Below are positions 32,449 to 41,399 of a stretch of 64,000 bases of DNA, in pieces. The notes under the pieces were generated by a model. It was not told where the DNA came from and did not search any database. It worked only from the letters and a program-made list of their open reading frames with translations. Position 1 is the first letter of the stretch. Every line of letters starts with the position of its first letter. The position numbers and the translations under genes are program-made. The stretch comes from Leadbetterella byssophila DSM 17132. GTDB taxonomy: Bacteria > Bacteroidota > Bacteroidia > Cytophagales > Spirosomataceae. The DNA lies in NCBI RefSeq assembly GCF_000166395.1, contig NC_014655.1, forward strand, positions 3,968,001 through 4,032,000. Direction: 5' to 3'.

Positions 32449-35074
32449 AGGCCAAGATCTGCATGGCGGCTAAGCCCCACTGGGCTACGGCATTAGTAGA
32501 TATGCCGGGGTTCTCGTGCCGCGTCTGCAAAACTTCCGGTGGATGTATACTTATTTTTTCTTTACTTGTTTTTCTAAAACCTCCTTCTCCCTTATAGAAT
32601 TCTTCCCAGGCTCTTTGGATCAGGGCAGGATTTTTCCTAGCTGCATACGCCGTTAACCTGGCATGCCCTTGTTGCAAATTTAGTCGCCTCAGGCTTTCAC
32701 CTAAAGCTTTTTCTTGCTCTGCTGCACTGGCATTATACAGCATGCAATACTGTAGCCATGCTCGCTCAAATGGGGGATGGTTTATACATTGCAGTAGCTC
32801 GTAGCAGAGTTCCGGAAGACCGAAGACGGCATTCAAATGAGACACGGATACTTTGTTGCTTTGATCTATTTGGAACTCCCCTGTATCTAAATTCATCATC
32901 TGAAGACCGGTGAAGAAGCCTTTGGGTTGGGCGGCTATGCTATCCATGCTTTTAAGTAACCTGCTTTTCATCTTTGGATCTCCGGTTCTTTCCCACTCGG
33001 TAAACCAAGCGGAGGCTATAGCCCCCCAATCTGTACCGAATCCAAGACTAGCATATACGGAGTTCTCTGTGTTCTTTGGAACATCCGGGTTTACTTTTCG
33101 GATGGGGACTATGCTCTGTAGTGTCCGGGCTGCTTCAATTTGTTCTCGCATGAGATCACCGGTGCGTTCGTCTCCTCCGGAGAGATAGTAGAAATATCGT
33201 CTGTTAGCTGCGGTACTTATGCGGAGTTGTTTAGCGCTACAGCCCCAATGCATCACATTGTGCCTGGAACCCAGAGGGCTGAATCTTCCTATGTGATGTA
33301 CGTCTACTTCTCCCGTATGCCTCGTCATGGCTTCCGCTAAACGGTAGACATCAGATCTGCAGGTACTTAGAAAGTAGGTCCAAAGCCAAATATCAGTGGA
33401 TAATTCAGAATTATCCCAGGCGAAACCTCCTATATCGTATTTCCATACGTGTCTATCTTCGTCATAACTATGCATAAAATCGCCATAGTTCCAAAATCCG
33501 TACCAATGGTGTTCTTCTACTTGATCTTTGTAAAATTGAAAGTAGAAATCCAGTTGGTCTTCCAGTTCCTTCGTCTTCCTATTTTTCCCTAGTACAGGGA
33601 ATGCTCCAGCGAAAGCACCGGCCTGTTTCATGTATTCAGGAGTAGCAGAAATAATAGGGGGATCTTGTACGGCTTGAGCAAATCTGAGCAGTTCTTCTGC
33701 TGAGGGAGTAGCATCTACTACTTGAAAAAATACTTCAGAGGTTCTGGCTACTCCATAAGGAGTGCCAAATCCAGGTTCATAATCTTCGTAGTTGATTTCT
33801 AGACCTTCCAATTGTTTAGGATAATTATCCTGACCCATGCCGTCATGGTAAAACCGAAGATCCATAGGAGGAGCATCAGGTGCCCAGAACCACATGGCCA
33901 TTTCCCCTACGTCCTCCGTTGCTTTTCTAATGTCTATCTGCGCCGGGTAAGATTGCCAGAAATGGCGAAGTCCTAGCACTAGTCCACCGGAAGGGCTTCC
34001 CAGATATGCAGTTCCCAGGGATCTTTTACCGTGCGCTGACTGTATCCAGCTATGCCCGGCTTTAGTTCTTTTCTTGATTTCGAACCCATCAGCATTTAAT
34101 TGAGACAGGGTATAATCACCAAATCCAGCTATGTACTGGAGACGATTACCCACTGCAGGATTGAAGTCGGAAGACGTTCTTTTACCTTCCATTTGCGCTT
34201 CTCTGATACTTTTCCCAGGATCTCTCCTTAAGCCGGTTAATCCCCTAACCGCTTCAGAGAATATCCCTTCCCCTGCAAAGCGAATGTGACGGTTATGCCA
34301 TTCTTCCTTTTGGAAGTCTACTTCAAATTTAATCCCCAGTCCGGATATGAATTCCTTGTTTTCATCTGCATCGTAGATGATGGTGTGAAGGAGGCGGACC
34401 TGGTCATTGTCAGAATAGATATACATTCTGACCACAAAGGGCAATCTTCTTTCCTTTCCCAGGTGTGTACCTTCCCACTTGATAACCGTTCTTATTGGCC
34501 CTTTACTCTCTATGCTAACTTTTTCAACTTCTGAGATATAGAACTGGGTTTTAATGGTATTTCCTTCTTCTGCACTAGGTGCGTCTTGAATCCTTAGTTC
34601 TAAGCTTCCTTTTTGTACCAGAGTCTTTTGATTTCTCTTTATCTGAGAAATTAGATAAGGACCTTTTGTAGGAACTTCTATTTGCAAGATTCCATTGTTG
34701 ACTATAAAGGACTCACCCTTCTCTGATATTTTTATGCTTTGTTCCAAAGGGCTTTTTTTCTGAATAAGTTGCGCTTCGGCTCCGAGATCAAGGTCAGAAG
34801 CTATGGCATGTCCGGTCCATTTTATACTTCCATCCGGCCAAAAGGCCAAAGGCCAGCTCTGCACAGGGACTTGTTTGTTGCCACTTATTAGGGTGAACTC
34901 TGAAACCTTTTTTAGTTGGCTCTTAGGCCATGGAATACCCCAATTTCCTCCCGCTCCGTTTCTGGTATGATGTAGTAATTTTAAAGGAATGGTAGGATGG
35001 TTTTCTGATAAACGCACTAAGCTCAATCCGGCTAAACCTAGTGCACTATTTTTGATAAATTCTCTTCTTTCCAT
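32429..35074 (-). CDS. Exo-rhamnogalacturonan lyase-like (PcRGLX/YetA-like) enzyme
   Basis: An 881-residue exported protein that resembles the PcRGLX/YetA group of polysaccharide lyases acting on rhamnogalacturonan. ATG at 35074 gives a twin-arginine-like leader (MERREFIKNSALGLAGLSLV); the ATG at 35098 is upstream. The N-terminal region (about 30-110) has GAGGNWGIPWPKSQLKK and VQSWPLAFWPDGSIKWTGHA, typical of this family. The middle and the C-terminal helical part (many W, H and Y, e.g. HWYGFWNYGDFMHSYDEDRH) are consistent with an (alpha/alpha) barrel. The DUF6250 lipoprotein diverges from it. Confidence 0.85.
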   Translation of the reverse strand: MERREFIKNSALGLAGLSLVRLSENHPTIPLKLLHHTRNGAGGNWGIPWPKSQLKKVSEFTLISGNKQVPVQSWPLAFWPDGSIKWTGHAIASDLDLGAEAQLIQKKSPLEQSIKISEKGESFIVNNGILQIEVPTKGPYLISQIKRNQKTLVQKGSLELRIQDAPSAEEGNTIKTQFYISEVEKVSIESKGPIRTVIKWEGTHLGKERRLPFVVRMYIYSDNDQVRLLHTIIYDADENKEFISGLGIKFEVDFQKEEWHNRHIRFAGEGIFSEAVRGLTGLRRDPGKSIREAQMEGKRTSSDFNPAVGNRLQYIAGFGDYTLSQLNADGFEIKKRTKAGHSWIQSAHGKRSLGTAYLGSPSGGLVLGLRHFWQSYPAQIDIRKATEDVGEMAMWFWAPDAPPMDLRFYHDGMGQDNYPKQLEGLEINYEDYEPGFGTPYGVARTSEVFFQVVDATPSAEELLRFAQAVQDPPIISATPEYMKQAGAFAGAFPVLGKNRKTKELEDQLDFYFQFYKDQVEEHHWYGFWNYGDFMHSYDEDRHVWKYDIGGFAWDNSELSTDIWLWTYFLSTCRSDVYRLAEAMTRHTGEVDVHHIGRFSPLGSRHNVMHWGCSAKQLRISTAANRRYFYYLSGGDERTGDLMREQIEAARTLQSIVPIRKVNPDVPKNTENSVYASLGFGTDWGAIASAWFTEWERTGDPKMKSRLLKSMDSIAAQPKGFFTGLQMMNLDTGEFQIDQSNKVSVSHLNAVFGLPELCYELLQCINHPPFERAWLQYCMLYNASAAEQEKALGESLRRLNLQQGHARLTAYAARKNPALIQRAWEEFYKGEGGFRKTSKEKISIHPPEVLQTRHENPGISTNAVAQWGLAAMQILAFENENR

Positions 35075-35131
35075 AGCTTTGAATAGATTCCCGACCAATA
35101 TACTAACTTTAAAGGTCCTACCTTAATCCCT

Positions 35132-35731
35132 ATGATTAGAATTTGTCTTTTGTTCTTGTGTTTTGGCTGTACAACTGTTCCACCTTCAAGGAAATGGATA
35201 GTGGAAAGTGAGGATCCGAATGCGCTAAAGTGGAGTAGAAAGAAAATAACTCTAGATACGCCCAGAGGGGTAACGCTTTGGTGGAAGGAGGAATTGAAGG
35301 GAGATTATGAAATTGAATATACGCGCACTATAATTCTGGATTCGGGTAAGAACGACAGGCTTTCTGATCTGAATCAATTTTGGTGCGCAGACGCGTATCC
35401 ATTTACTAGAAGTGGAGTTTTTGAGTCCTATGATTCTACTCGCATGTATTATGTAGGAATGGGAGGTAATTATAATACCACCTCCCGTTTCCGAAGATAT
35501 GATGGTTTAGGTCAGAAACCCTTATTGCAGGAATCTAATATTAGGTTAATCCCTAACCATTCTTATAAAGTTTTAACACGAAAGAAAGGTGCGTTAGTAG
35601 AATTTTATCTGGATCAGGAACTCGTGTTCTCCTTTGAAGATCCTCAACCTCTTAGCGGCGGATATTTTGGTATTAGAACCACCTGGTCCAGGCAAGAGAT
35701 CAAGGATTTTAGAATCAGGTCTATTCCTTAA
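35132..35731 (+). CDS. DUF6250 lipoprotein
   Basis: A 199-residue lipoprotein (short signal MIRICLLFLCFGC). The mature part is a concanavalin-like beta-sandwich of the DUF6250 type: LWWKEELKGDYEIEYTRTI, LNQFWCADAYPF, YYVGMGGNYNTTSRFRRYDG and the final GGYFGIRTTWSRQEIKDFRI. Such proteins occur with rhamnogalacturonan-active enzymes, and this gene is divergent from one with 57 bp between the starts. Probably binds or cleaves a polysaccharide at the cell surface. It overlaps the TonB-type receptor gene tail to tail by 4 bp. Confidence 0.82.
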   Translation: MIRICLLFLCFGCTTVPPSRKWIVESEDPNALKWSRKKITLDTPRGVTLWWKEELKGDYEIEYTRTIILDSGKNDRLSDLNQFWCADAYPFTRSGVFESYDSTRMYYVGMGGNYNTTSRFRRYDGLGQKPLLQESNIRLIPNHSYKVLTRKKGALVEFYLDQELVFSFEDPQPLSGGYFGIRTTWSRQEIKDFRIRSIP

Positions 35732-38160
35732 CCTGCAGAAGCCCTTCTTTTTTCATCCTCTGAGGCTGAAGTTCGATTCTGGTTTTTAATATTTTGGTTA
35801 CCGAAAGAATAGCTTAATGACAGGGCAACTCTTCTTGCATTCCATCTATTAGAGATGTGAAGATCAATATTGTCACTTTGTACATATCCTCTGTAAAAGG
35901 AAGTTAGGAAGGTATCTGAAACGTTTAACTTTAGCTTGATCTTACCAAAATTCTTCTGGAGTCCCGGATTAAGTGCATGCTGTGCATGTGATTGGCGGTA
36001 AATTCCGTACGCACTTGGGGTGTTATACCAATAATTTAGTTCAAGTGTCCATTTTTTAGGCAAGGTAAATGTTTGAGTAGTGCGGAACCCTGCACTGTAT
36101 GCACTATTATTTAAGGTAGTTCCGGCTAAGTTATTATCTGTATAACTATCGTGAAATATGTGGAAACTATTTTGGCTTGACCACCAATTGTTGAATTTGA
36201 TGGGTAAAGAAAGAATAAATGCCCAGTTTTCACCCCTGGCTATATTTTGTTTTTGGGAAATACTTATATCCCCATCTAATGTAACTACTTCACTAATGAG
36301 TCCGCGTGATCTAGAGTATTCCAAAGTTGCAAAGTATTGGTCCTTAAAGGTATAAGTGAGTTCGTTCATATCTGTAAATTGAGGATTCAGATTTGGATTC
36401 CCTTTTACATAGAAGTATGGATCTAAGTAGAAGATAAAGGGGTTGAGTGTTCCATAGTTTGGCCGGTCTATGCGTTTACTATAAGCATATTTAATTTGGT
36501 GTTTCTCTGCAATCTTATAGTTTACAAATCCAGTAGGGAAGAGATTAAAATAGTCCCTTGTATTGCGCTGGCCCAGAGTAATTGAATGGCCATCTGAATG
36601 GGTATATTCACCCCGTAAACCAGCTTGTAAGGTCCATCTAACGAAAGTATATCCTGAGCTGAGGTAAACTGCATGGATATTCTCCTTATAGCGGAAGTGG
36701 TTCGATTGGTTCGGATTTTTAATCCATATTCCATTCTTAAAGTCTTCATACGTGAAATCATTGTTTGTGGATACGGATGTTGATTTTGCGCCAAAATCAA
36801 GTTTTAATTTGTTTTCAAATGGTAGGGTAATATCAAGTTTTGCTGTGAAGATGTTTGTGTTATTGGGCTGAATTACCCATTGTCTTGTTAGAGAATCTCC
36901 CCCTGAATAATAGTAATTATTGTTAAACACTTGATCAGATCTATTTTCAAAAAGACTGTAATCGAGGTCTGCCGAGACTTCTTTTTCTCCATTTTTGTGC
37001 CTTAGATTAGCATTAATAGAATACATGTCTGTACCCATAGTTCTATTACTGTTGGGTTTCAGTGTTGTAAGTGAAGGTTCCCCTGCCTGAATTTCATTCA
37101 CTAAACTTATACCTTGACTTGACATTTCCCCCCCCAATAGATTGATATCTCCTCTTAATCCTATAGTTAATTTATTAGTGAAGTTGTAGTCTGCCCCTAG
37201 TCTGCCAATATAGTTTTTTACACTTCCGAACCTTTCTGTATATTGGTCGAAACTCGTTTTACCATTCGTATTTGTAACGCTTCTGATAAAGTGGTTATCG
37301 TTATAAAAATTATTCAATCCTAGCCCTAGATTACTGTAGATATTCCACTTTTCAGTTCGGTGGTTAATGTTTAAATCAACATTTCCGCGATGTAAGTTTG
37401 ATACAGATTGAGATAATATACCTTTGCCCAAGTTCATGCTTAAAGTCCCATTGGTGCCGTAATTTTGGTTCTTTTTTAGACGTATATTTATGATGCCTGC
37501 ATTTCCAGCAGCATCATATTTTGAGGATGGGCTTGTGATGACTTCTATAGAGGCAATTTGGTCTGAGCTCAAGTTGCTTAGATACTGAGAGAGTGCCTCT
37601 CCGGTCATTTGTGCTACTCTGCCATCGATCATGACGATTACTCCTGATTTATTTCGAATTCTAATTTGATCAGACTGTCTATCTATCATAACCCCAGGTA
37701 CCTTTTCTAAGATTTCCAAGGCGGAGCTTCCACTGGCTGAAATACTGCTCTCTACATTAATCACCATCTTGTCCAAGTGCTGTTCTATAAATGGTTTTCG
37801 GGCAGTAACCTGCACTCCAGAGAGTGCAAGGGCTCTGTCATTTAATTGGATATGGTCCAAAGCTATCTGAGGATTTTCAGAACTTAGCATGAAGCTGGGG
37901 CTGGAATAGTCTGAATAGCCTACTGCTGTCACTTTGATATAGTAATTGCCATATCCTGCATCTTCAATACTAAACTTGGCTTCCTCATCAGCTGCCACTG
38001 CTTTCTTAAATACGCTGTCGGCTACTGCATACAAAAAGACGTTGGCGAAGGGGATTTTTGATCCTTGGGAATCGTGGATTACTCCGGTAATCCGGGTGTT
38101 GTTGCTTTGAGCCATGGCCATACCTCCGGCCATGCAAAGCATTGCTAGCATAGTTTTCAT
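35728..38160 (-). CDS. TonB-dependent receptor-like outer membrane protein (CarboxypepD_reg, plug, beta-barrel)
   Basis: An 810-residue outer membrane protein. Signal peptide (MKTMLAMLCMAGGMAMAQ), then a carboxypeptidase-regulatory-like domain (about 22-105), a plug domain (about 125-230; VPGVMIDRQSDQIRIRNKSG and SSKYDAAGNAGIINIRLKKN), and an outer membrane beta-barrel of the type-3 kind to the end. The final residues are a charged tail, without the usual C-terminal aromatic. It has no SusD partner, so a role in signalling or uptake of an unknown ligand is possible. A hairpin precedes it. Confidence 0.92.
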   Translation of the reverse strand: MKTMLAMLCMAGGMAMAQSNNTRITGVIHDSQGSKIPFANVFLYAVADSVFKKAVAADEEAKFSIEDAGYGNYYIKVTAVGYSDYSSPSFMLSSENPQIALDHIQLNDRALALSGVQVTARKPFIEQHLDKMVINVESSISASGSSALEILEKVPGVMIDRQSDQIRIRNKSGVIVMIDGRVAQMTGEALSQYLSNLSSDQIASIEVITSPSSKYDAAGNAGIINIRLKKNQNYGTNGTLSMNLGKGILSQSVSNLHRGNVDLNINHRTEKWNIYSNLGLGLNNFYNDNHFIRSVTNTNGKTSFDQYTERFGSVKNYIGRLGADYNFTNKLTIGLRGDINLLGGEMSSQGISLVNEIQAGEPSLTTLKPNSNRTMGTDMYSINANLRHKNGEKEVSADLDYSLFENRSDQVFNNNYYYSGGDSLTRQWVIQPNNTNIFTAKLDITLPFENKLKLDFGAKSTSVSTNNDFTYEDFKNGIWIKNPNQSNHFRYKENIHAVYLSSGYTFVRWTLQAGLRGEYTHSDGHSITLGQRNTRDYFNLFPTGFVNYKIAEKHQIKYAYSKRIDRPNYGTLNPFIFYLDPYFYVKGNPNLNPQFTDMNELTYTFKDQYFATLEYSRSRGLISEVVTLDGDISISQKQNIARGENWAFILSLPIKFNNWWSSQNSFHIFHDSYTDNNLAGTTLNNSAYSAGFRTTQTFTLPKKWTLELNYWYNTPSAYGIYRQSHAQHALNPGLQKNFGKIKLKLNVSDTFLTSFYRGYVQSDNIDLHISNRWNARRVALSLSYSFGNQNIKNQNRTSASEDEKRRASAG

Positions 38161-38216
38161 TTTTAAAGTAATAGCTTTTTCATATTCCGACTATTCGCCG
38201 GATGTGGTTGCAATAT

Positions 38217-38235
38217 AGTACTGATTTTCAGTACT
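38217..38235 (-). promoter_or_regulatory. Inverted repeat upstream of the receptor gene
   Basis: AGTACTGA-TTT-TCAGTACT, a perfect 8-bp inverted repeat in the 103-bp gap between the second DUF4097 gene and the receptor gene. No T run follows on the minus strand, so it could be an operator or an attenuating hairpin in the leader. Confidence 0.4.
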
Positions 38236-38263
38236 CTTGTGTTAAAAATTCTTAAGGTGGGCT

Positions 38264-39034
38264 TTATTTGTTGCGTTTGATATAGATGTTCCCATTTACC
38301 GTTTTGAGCATCATTTCCGGACCGCCCTGGTTTATTGTTGAAGTTACCCATTTAGAGGTTTCTAGGCGGGTCATGCCTTTCTCTTGTGTTTTACTGAGTG
38401 TACTTTCATTTTTTAATGTAAAATCGCTGTAAATGTTACCGTGATCTGATCTGGCTTTTAGGTTGGCTTTTATAGTGGCGGGAAAGCTGAGGTCTATGTT
38501 TCCATTTAAAGTGGAAAAAGCCATAGGTGTTCCTTGCTTTACCTGTAAGAAAGTAGCATGAATCTTGCCGTTGATCGTGCTTGCGACGGCAGATCCTGAG
38601 ACATTGTTCATGATTATCTTGCCGTTCACGTTTGTAAGTTCGAAATCACCACTGATATTTTCTACGACAATATTTCCATTATGTACGGTTTTCAACAGAA
38701 AGTGACCCTCATTAGGAGCATGAATCACTATTTTACTTGGCTTTAGAGAAGAGCCCTGATCAATAATGATGTGATTGTTTTTCTCAACTATAGAGAGATG
38801 TTCATCATCCGGAGAAATGCGCCTCATCCCTTCTTTTGGAGGGGCTGGAGGTGCGGGGTTGTGCTTAATTACTTCTACTCGCACATTCTTTCCGGCATGT
38901 TTAGTGAGGTGAATATCACCGGCAAAAAGACTTACTTCCAATGTATATGGCTTAGTGGGCTGACTAAGTTCCACCTCGATTTGAGCATGTACTTGTGCCC
39001 AGGAGAAAAGTAATAGGTAGATTAAGCGTTGCAT
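38264..39034 (-). CDS. DUF4097 family exported protein (second copy)
   Basis: A 256-residue exported protein: ATG at 39034 gives the signal MQRLIYLLLFSWAQVHAQ. The rest is a right-handed beta-helix-like series of short repeats of the DUF4097 type, e.g. GNIVVENISGDFELTNVNGK, IIMNNVSGSAVASTINGK, ending MLKTVNGNIYIKRN. The same family as the product of the preceding gene, 1 bp upstream. Both are part of the operon with the sigma factor and its anti-sigma partner. The function of DUF4097 proteins is unknown. Confidence 0.85.
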   Translation of the reverse strand: MQRLIYLLLFSWAQVHAQIEVELSQPTKPYTLEVSLFAGDIHLTKHAGKNVRVEVIKHNPAPPAPPKEGMRRISPDDEHLSIVEKNNHIIIDQGSSLKPSKIVIHAPNEGHFLLKTVHNGNIVVENISGDFELTNVNGKIIMNNVSGSAVASTINGKIHATFLQVKQGTPMAFSTLNGNIDLSFPATIKANLKARSDHGNIYSDFTLKNESTLSKTQEKGMTRLETSKWVTSTINQGGPEMMLKTVNGNIYIKRNK

Positions 39035-39035
39035 T

Positions 39036-39839
39036 TTATATTTTTTTTTGGATATAAATACTGCCATTCATGGTTTCAAATTTCATGTGGCATTCCCCTT
39101 TTCCCAGAGTAATGTGGGTTTCTGAATTAAGTTTGGAGCGGCCTGATTCCTTTCCTTTGTCCGGAATGACTGCTTGAGTTCTTCCCATCTCTTCTTCACT
39201 AAAATCAGTATAGTAATGACCATTCATAGTCTTTAATTGAATATTCGCAGAGGTCTCAGCGGGGCATGACACATGTATGGATCCATTTAAGGTCTTACAT
39301 ACTGAACCATTAAGATGGTTAGAGGCGTAGGTAATATTGATCTCTCCATTGATGGTTTGAAGATCAGAGGGCATTTTAACTTCTGTAGCCCGGATAGAAC
39401 CGTTGATGTTTCTGGCATGTATAGTTCCGTTTACTCTTGCCACTTCTATATCTCCACTATTGATAGTAGAAAGTTTGAGATGTATATCATGCGGTACTTT
39501 GATGCTGTATTTCAGATGAATGTTTTGTTGGCTCTTATTCCTAGATCCATTACGTGAATCATACGGGGTTTTGGTAAAGACTTGTACTACATTATCTTTC
39601 TTTTCTATGCCTAACTCGAAAGGCTCCTTGTCGTTAGTAATACCGGTAATTTCTTTATCCACAGTGATAAGGATCTTATTTCCAGCGTACCCCTCGACTT
39701 TTATGGATCCTAAAATATTATAAACTTCAAGGGTCATTTCACTGCCTGTCACATCTACTTCTTTGTAAATCTGCTCGTTTACTTTTTGAGCAAAGAGCGA
39801 CTGTGCTCCTAGGAAAAGGAGTAATAATAGCTTCTTCAT
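39036..39839 (-). CDS. DUF4097 family exported protein (first copy)
   Basis: A 267-residue exported protein (signal MKKLLLLLFLGAQSLFAQ). Like its neighbour it consists of DUF4097-type strand repeats, with SGDIEVARVNGTIHARNING and SIRATEVKMPSDLQTINGEI among them, ending GECHMKFETMNGSIYIQKK. The two copies end in a near-identical pattern (NGxIYIxK). It follows the anti-sigma gene by 11 bp. A possible cell-envelope stress or adhesion role is inferred only from the operon. Confidence 0.85.
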   Translation of the reverse strand: MKKLLLLLFLGAQSLFAQKVNEQIYKEVDVTGSEMTLEVYNILGSIKVEGYAGNKILITVDKEITGITNDKEPFELGIEKKDNVVQVFTKTPYDSRNGSRNKSQQNIHLKYSIKVPHDIHLKLSTINSGDIEVARVNGTIHARNINGSIRATEVKMPSDLQTINGEINITYASNHLNGSVCKTLNGSIHVSCPAETSANIQLKTMNGHYYTDFSEEEMGRTQAVIPDKGKESGRSKLNSETHITLGKGECHMKFETMNGSIYIQKKI

Positions 39840-39850
39840 TTTTGTGTTAA

Positions 39851-40603
39851 TTATATGAGTATCTGTTGAATCGTTTTTTCTACTTTATCTTTAACCGTAC
39901 TGTCTAGACCTTCTTGCTTTAGTATACTTTTCAAAGGTTTTACAGAGCTTTTTTCTTGTAGGTTCAGCATCACATCCGCCATAGCCGACTGTAAAATAGG
40001 AGATTCCTGGCTTACTATGGATTTAACCAGACCTTGACGTACTTTTGGATGATCTGCAAAGCCTATAAGGGCTTCCAAAGTCATTAGTCGGACATTATCA
40101 TTCGGATCATTATTTAAGGTGCTAAGAAGGGCATCAATAACCTTGTCATTCGCGTCAGGGATTTCAGTACTCATATTCACCGCTCTTATCCTTTCCGTGG
40201 CAGAGGGATTCTCTATTAGTGTCAGTACCATTTCTTGCTTTAGACTGGTGACCTCTTCTTCTACTTTTGCTATTTCATTATTTTGGTTTTCATTTAATAG
40301 CCAACCTCCAGCTAAACCGATTAGAATCAGTAGGAAAGTGTAGGCCAAGCGCATTTTGGGTTGTTTGTTCCAAAGACCTGACCAAGAGAATCTGGGTTTT
40401 TCAGCTTGTTTGTATCCCTCTAACGCATGTTTGAATCGAGATTTATCCATTTGGGGTATGGTGATGAGCTTTAGACTGTCCCAAAGGGCCTTCGTTTCCT
40501 CACATTCACGGGCAAATTCCGGATCCGTAGAAAGCTTCTGTTCCACTTCTGCTCTCTCTGCTTCATTCAGCTCTCCATTCAGGTAGTCAATTAGCTTGTT
40601 CAT
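39851..40603 (-). CDS. Anti-sigma-like membrane protein with C-terminal HEAT repeats
   Basis: A 250-residue single-pass protein. The N-terminal ~45 residues (MNKLIDYLNGELNEAERAEV) look like a zinc-less anti-sigma domain, then a membrane helix (YTFLLILIGLAGGWLL, about 88-104). The periplasmic part has a coiled-coil-like stretch and then HEAT-type repeats (DPNDNVRLMTLEALIGF, then SPILQSAMADVMLNL). It overlaps the sigma-factor stop by 4 bp, the expected arrangement for an ECF sigma and its inhibitor. HEAT repeats outside the membrane would be a sensing or docking part; this is inference. Confidence 0.82.
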   Translation of the reverse strand: MNKLIDYLNGELNEAERAEVEQKLSTDPEFARECEETKALWDSLKLITIPQMDKSRFKHALEGYKQAEKPRFSWSGLWNKQPKMRLAYTFLLILIGLAGGWLLNENQNNEIAKVEEEVTSLKQEMVLTLIENPSATERIRAVNMSTEIPDANDKVIDALLSTLNNDPNDNVRLMTLEALIGFADHPKVRQGLVKSIVSQESPILQSAMADVMLNLQEKSSVKPLKSILKQEGLDSTVKDKVEKTIQQILI

Positions 40604-41121
40604 TCCGATAATTTTAAATATATGGTCTTCAACTGAGCTATGGCTCTGTGGATTCTAACCCTCACATTCGCCTCAGAAATCTCCAAAATCCTGGCTATTT
40701 CAGAGTAGGCTAGTTCTTGATACCTACTTAGTATTAGAATCTCTCTTTGCTCTTCACTCAATTTATTTAATGCTATTTCTAAGAGTCTGACTTGGTCCTC
40801 CTTTTCATCGCTTGTAGTATCGTATGGCTCTGCTGGTACTTCAATTTTTCGTGTTTTTGCCTTAAAATAGTCGTTCATAACATTCCTGGCCAAGTGATAC
40901 ATCCACGTTTTGAATTCCCCTTCTCCTTTGTACGTGTGCCTGTATTTGATCATCCTCAAGAAAACATTTTGAACCATGTCCTCGCTGTTTTCTCTGTCAG
41001 TGGTCATACGATAAATAAAGCTGAACAAAGACTGATAATGCCTTTCAAAAAGTAGGCCCATATGATCAAGACTTCCCGCCTTGACTTTAAGCATTAAAGC
41101 GTTATCAGTTAAAGAGTTCAA
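40600..41121 (-). CDS. ECF RNA polymerase sigma factor
   Basis: A sigma-70 family ECF factor. Region 2 includes LFERHYQSLFSFIYRMTTD and WMYHLARNVMNDYF; region 4 includes LSEEQREILILSRYQELAYS and ISEANVRVRIHRAIAQLKT. The start is uncertain: the frame is open to a TTG at 41184, but that lies inside the copA operon terminator. TTG at 41121 keeps the conserved LTDNALMLKVKAG and gives 173 residues; ATG at 41094 would give 164. First gene of the operon sigma, HEAT anti-sigma, two DUF4097 proteins. Confidence 0.88.
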   Translation of the reverse strand: MNSLTDNALMLKVKAGSLDHMGLLFERHYQSLFSFIYRMTTDRENSEDMVQNVFLRMIKYRHTYKGEGEFKTWMYHLARNVMNDYFKAKTRKIEVPAEPYDTTSDEKEDQVRLLEIALNKLSEEQREILILSRYQELAYSEIARILEISEANVRVRIHRAIAQLKTIYLKLSE

Positions 41122-41182
41122 TAGCTTTTCAGACTGTTTGCATAGTAAACTTCCATTCTTCGGATTTGTTACAAATATTTTC

Positions 41183-41210
41183 AAAAAAAAAGCAAGTCTT
41201 AGGACTTGCT
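41183..41210 (-). terminator. Terminator of the copA-chaperone operon
   Basis: On the minus strand GCAAGTC / GACTTGC (7-bp stem, loop CTAA) followed by nine T. The stop codon of the chaperone gene lies in the loop. It separates the copper genes from the ECF sigma gene. Confidence 0.85.
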
Positions 41211-41399
41211 CTCGATTTTTTGTGCTTGATAACCTATTTTCTTTAAGGCTCTTACAATGCTTTCTTCGTCTCCGCCTTCTACGGTGAGAATCTTATCGGG
41301 ATTCTCTGTATCCACATCCCATTTTTCCACTAAACCGTCTAAAACAGGTTTTACTTTTGCTACACATGAGGAGCAATTGATACTAGTCTTGAATTTCAT
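41199..41399 (-). CDS. Heavy-metal-associated (copper chaperone) protein
   Basis: A 66-residue HMA domain of the CopZ type. The metal site is [12 protein letters not shown] (C-x2-C, residues 9-12), and the fold is completed by [21 protein letters not shown]. It takes Cu(I) to the membrane pump or the reverse. The start overlaps the copA stop by 4 bp, so the chaperone is translated right after CopA. Confidence 0.9.
   Translation of the reverse strand: MKFKTSINCSSCVAKVKPVLDGLVEKWDVDTENPDKILTVEGGDEESIVRALKKIGYQAQKIESKS

Noticed and set aside
38163-38351. 62-codon minus frame before the receptor gene
   Set aside because: Overlaps the end of the DUF4097 gene in another frame and has a composition typical of a shadow.
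40600-41184. Sigma-factor start at TTG 41184
   Set aside because: It lies inside the terminator of the copA operon; the conserved part begins at about 41121.
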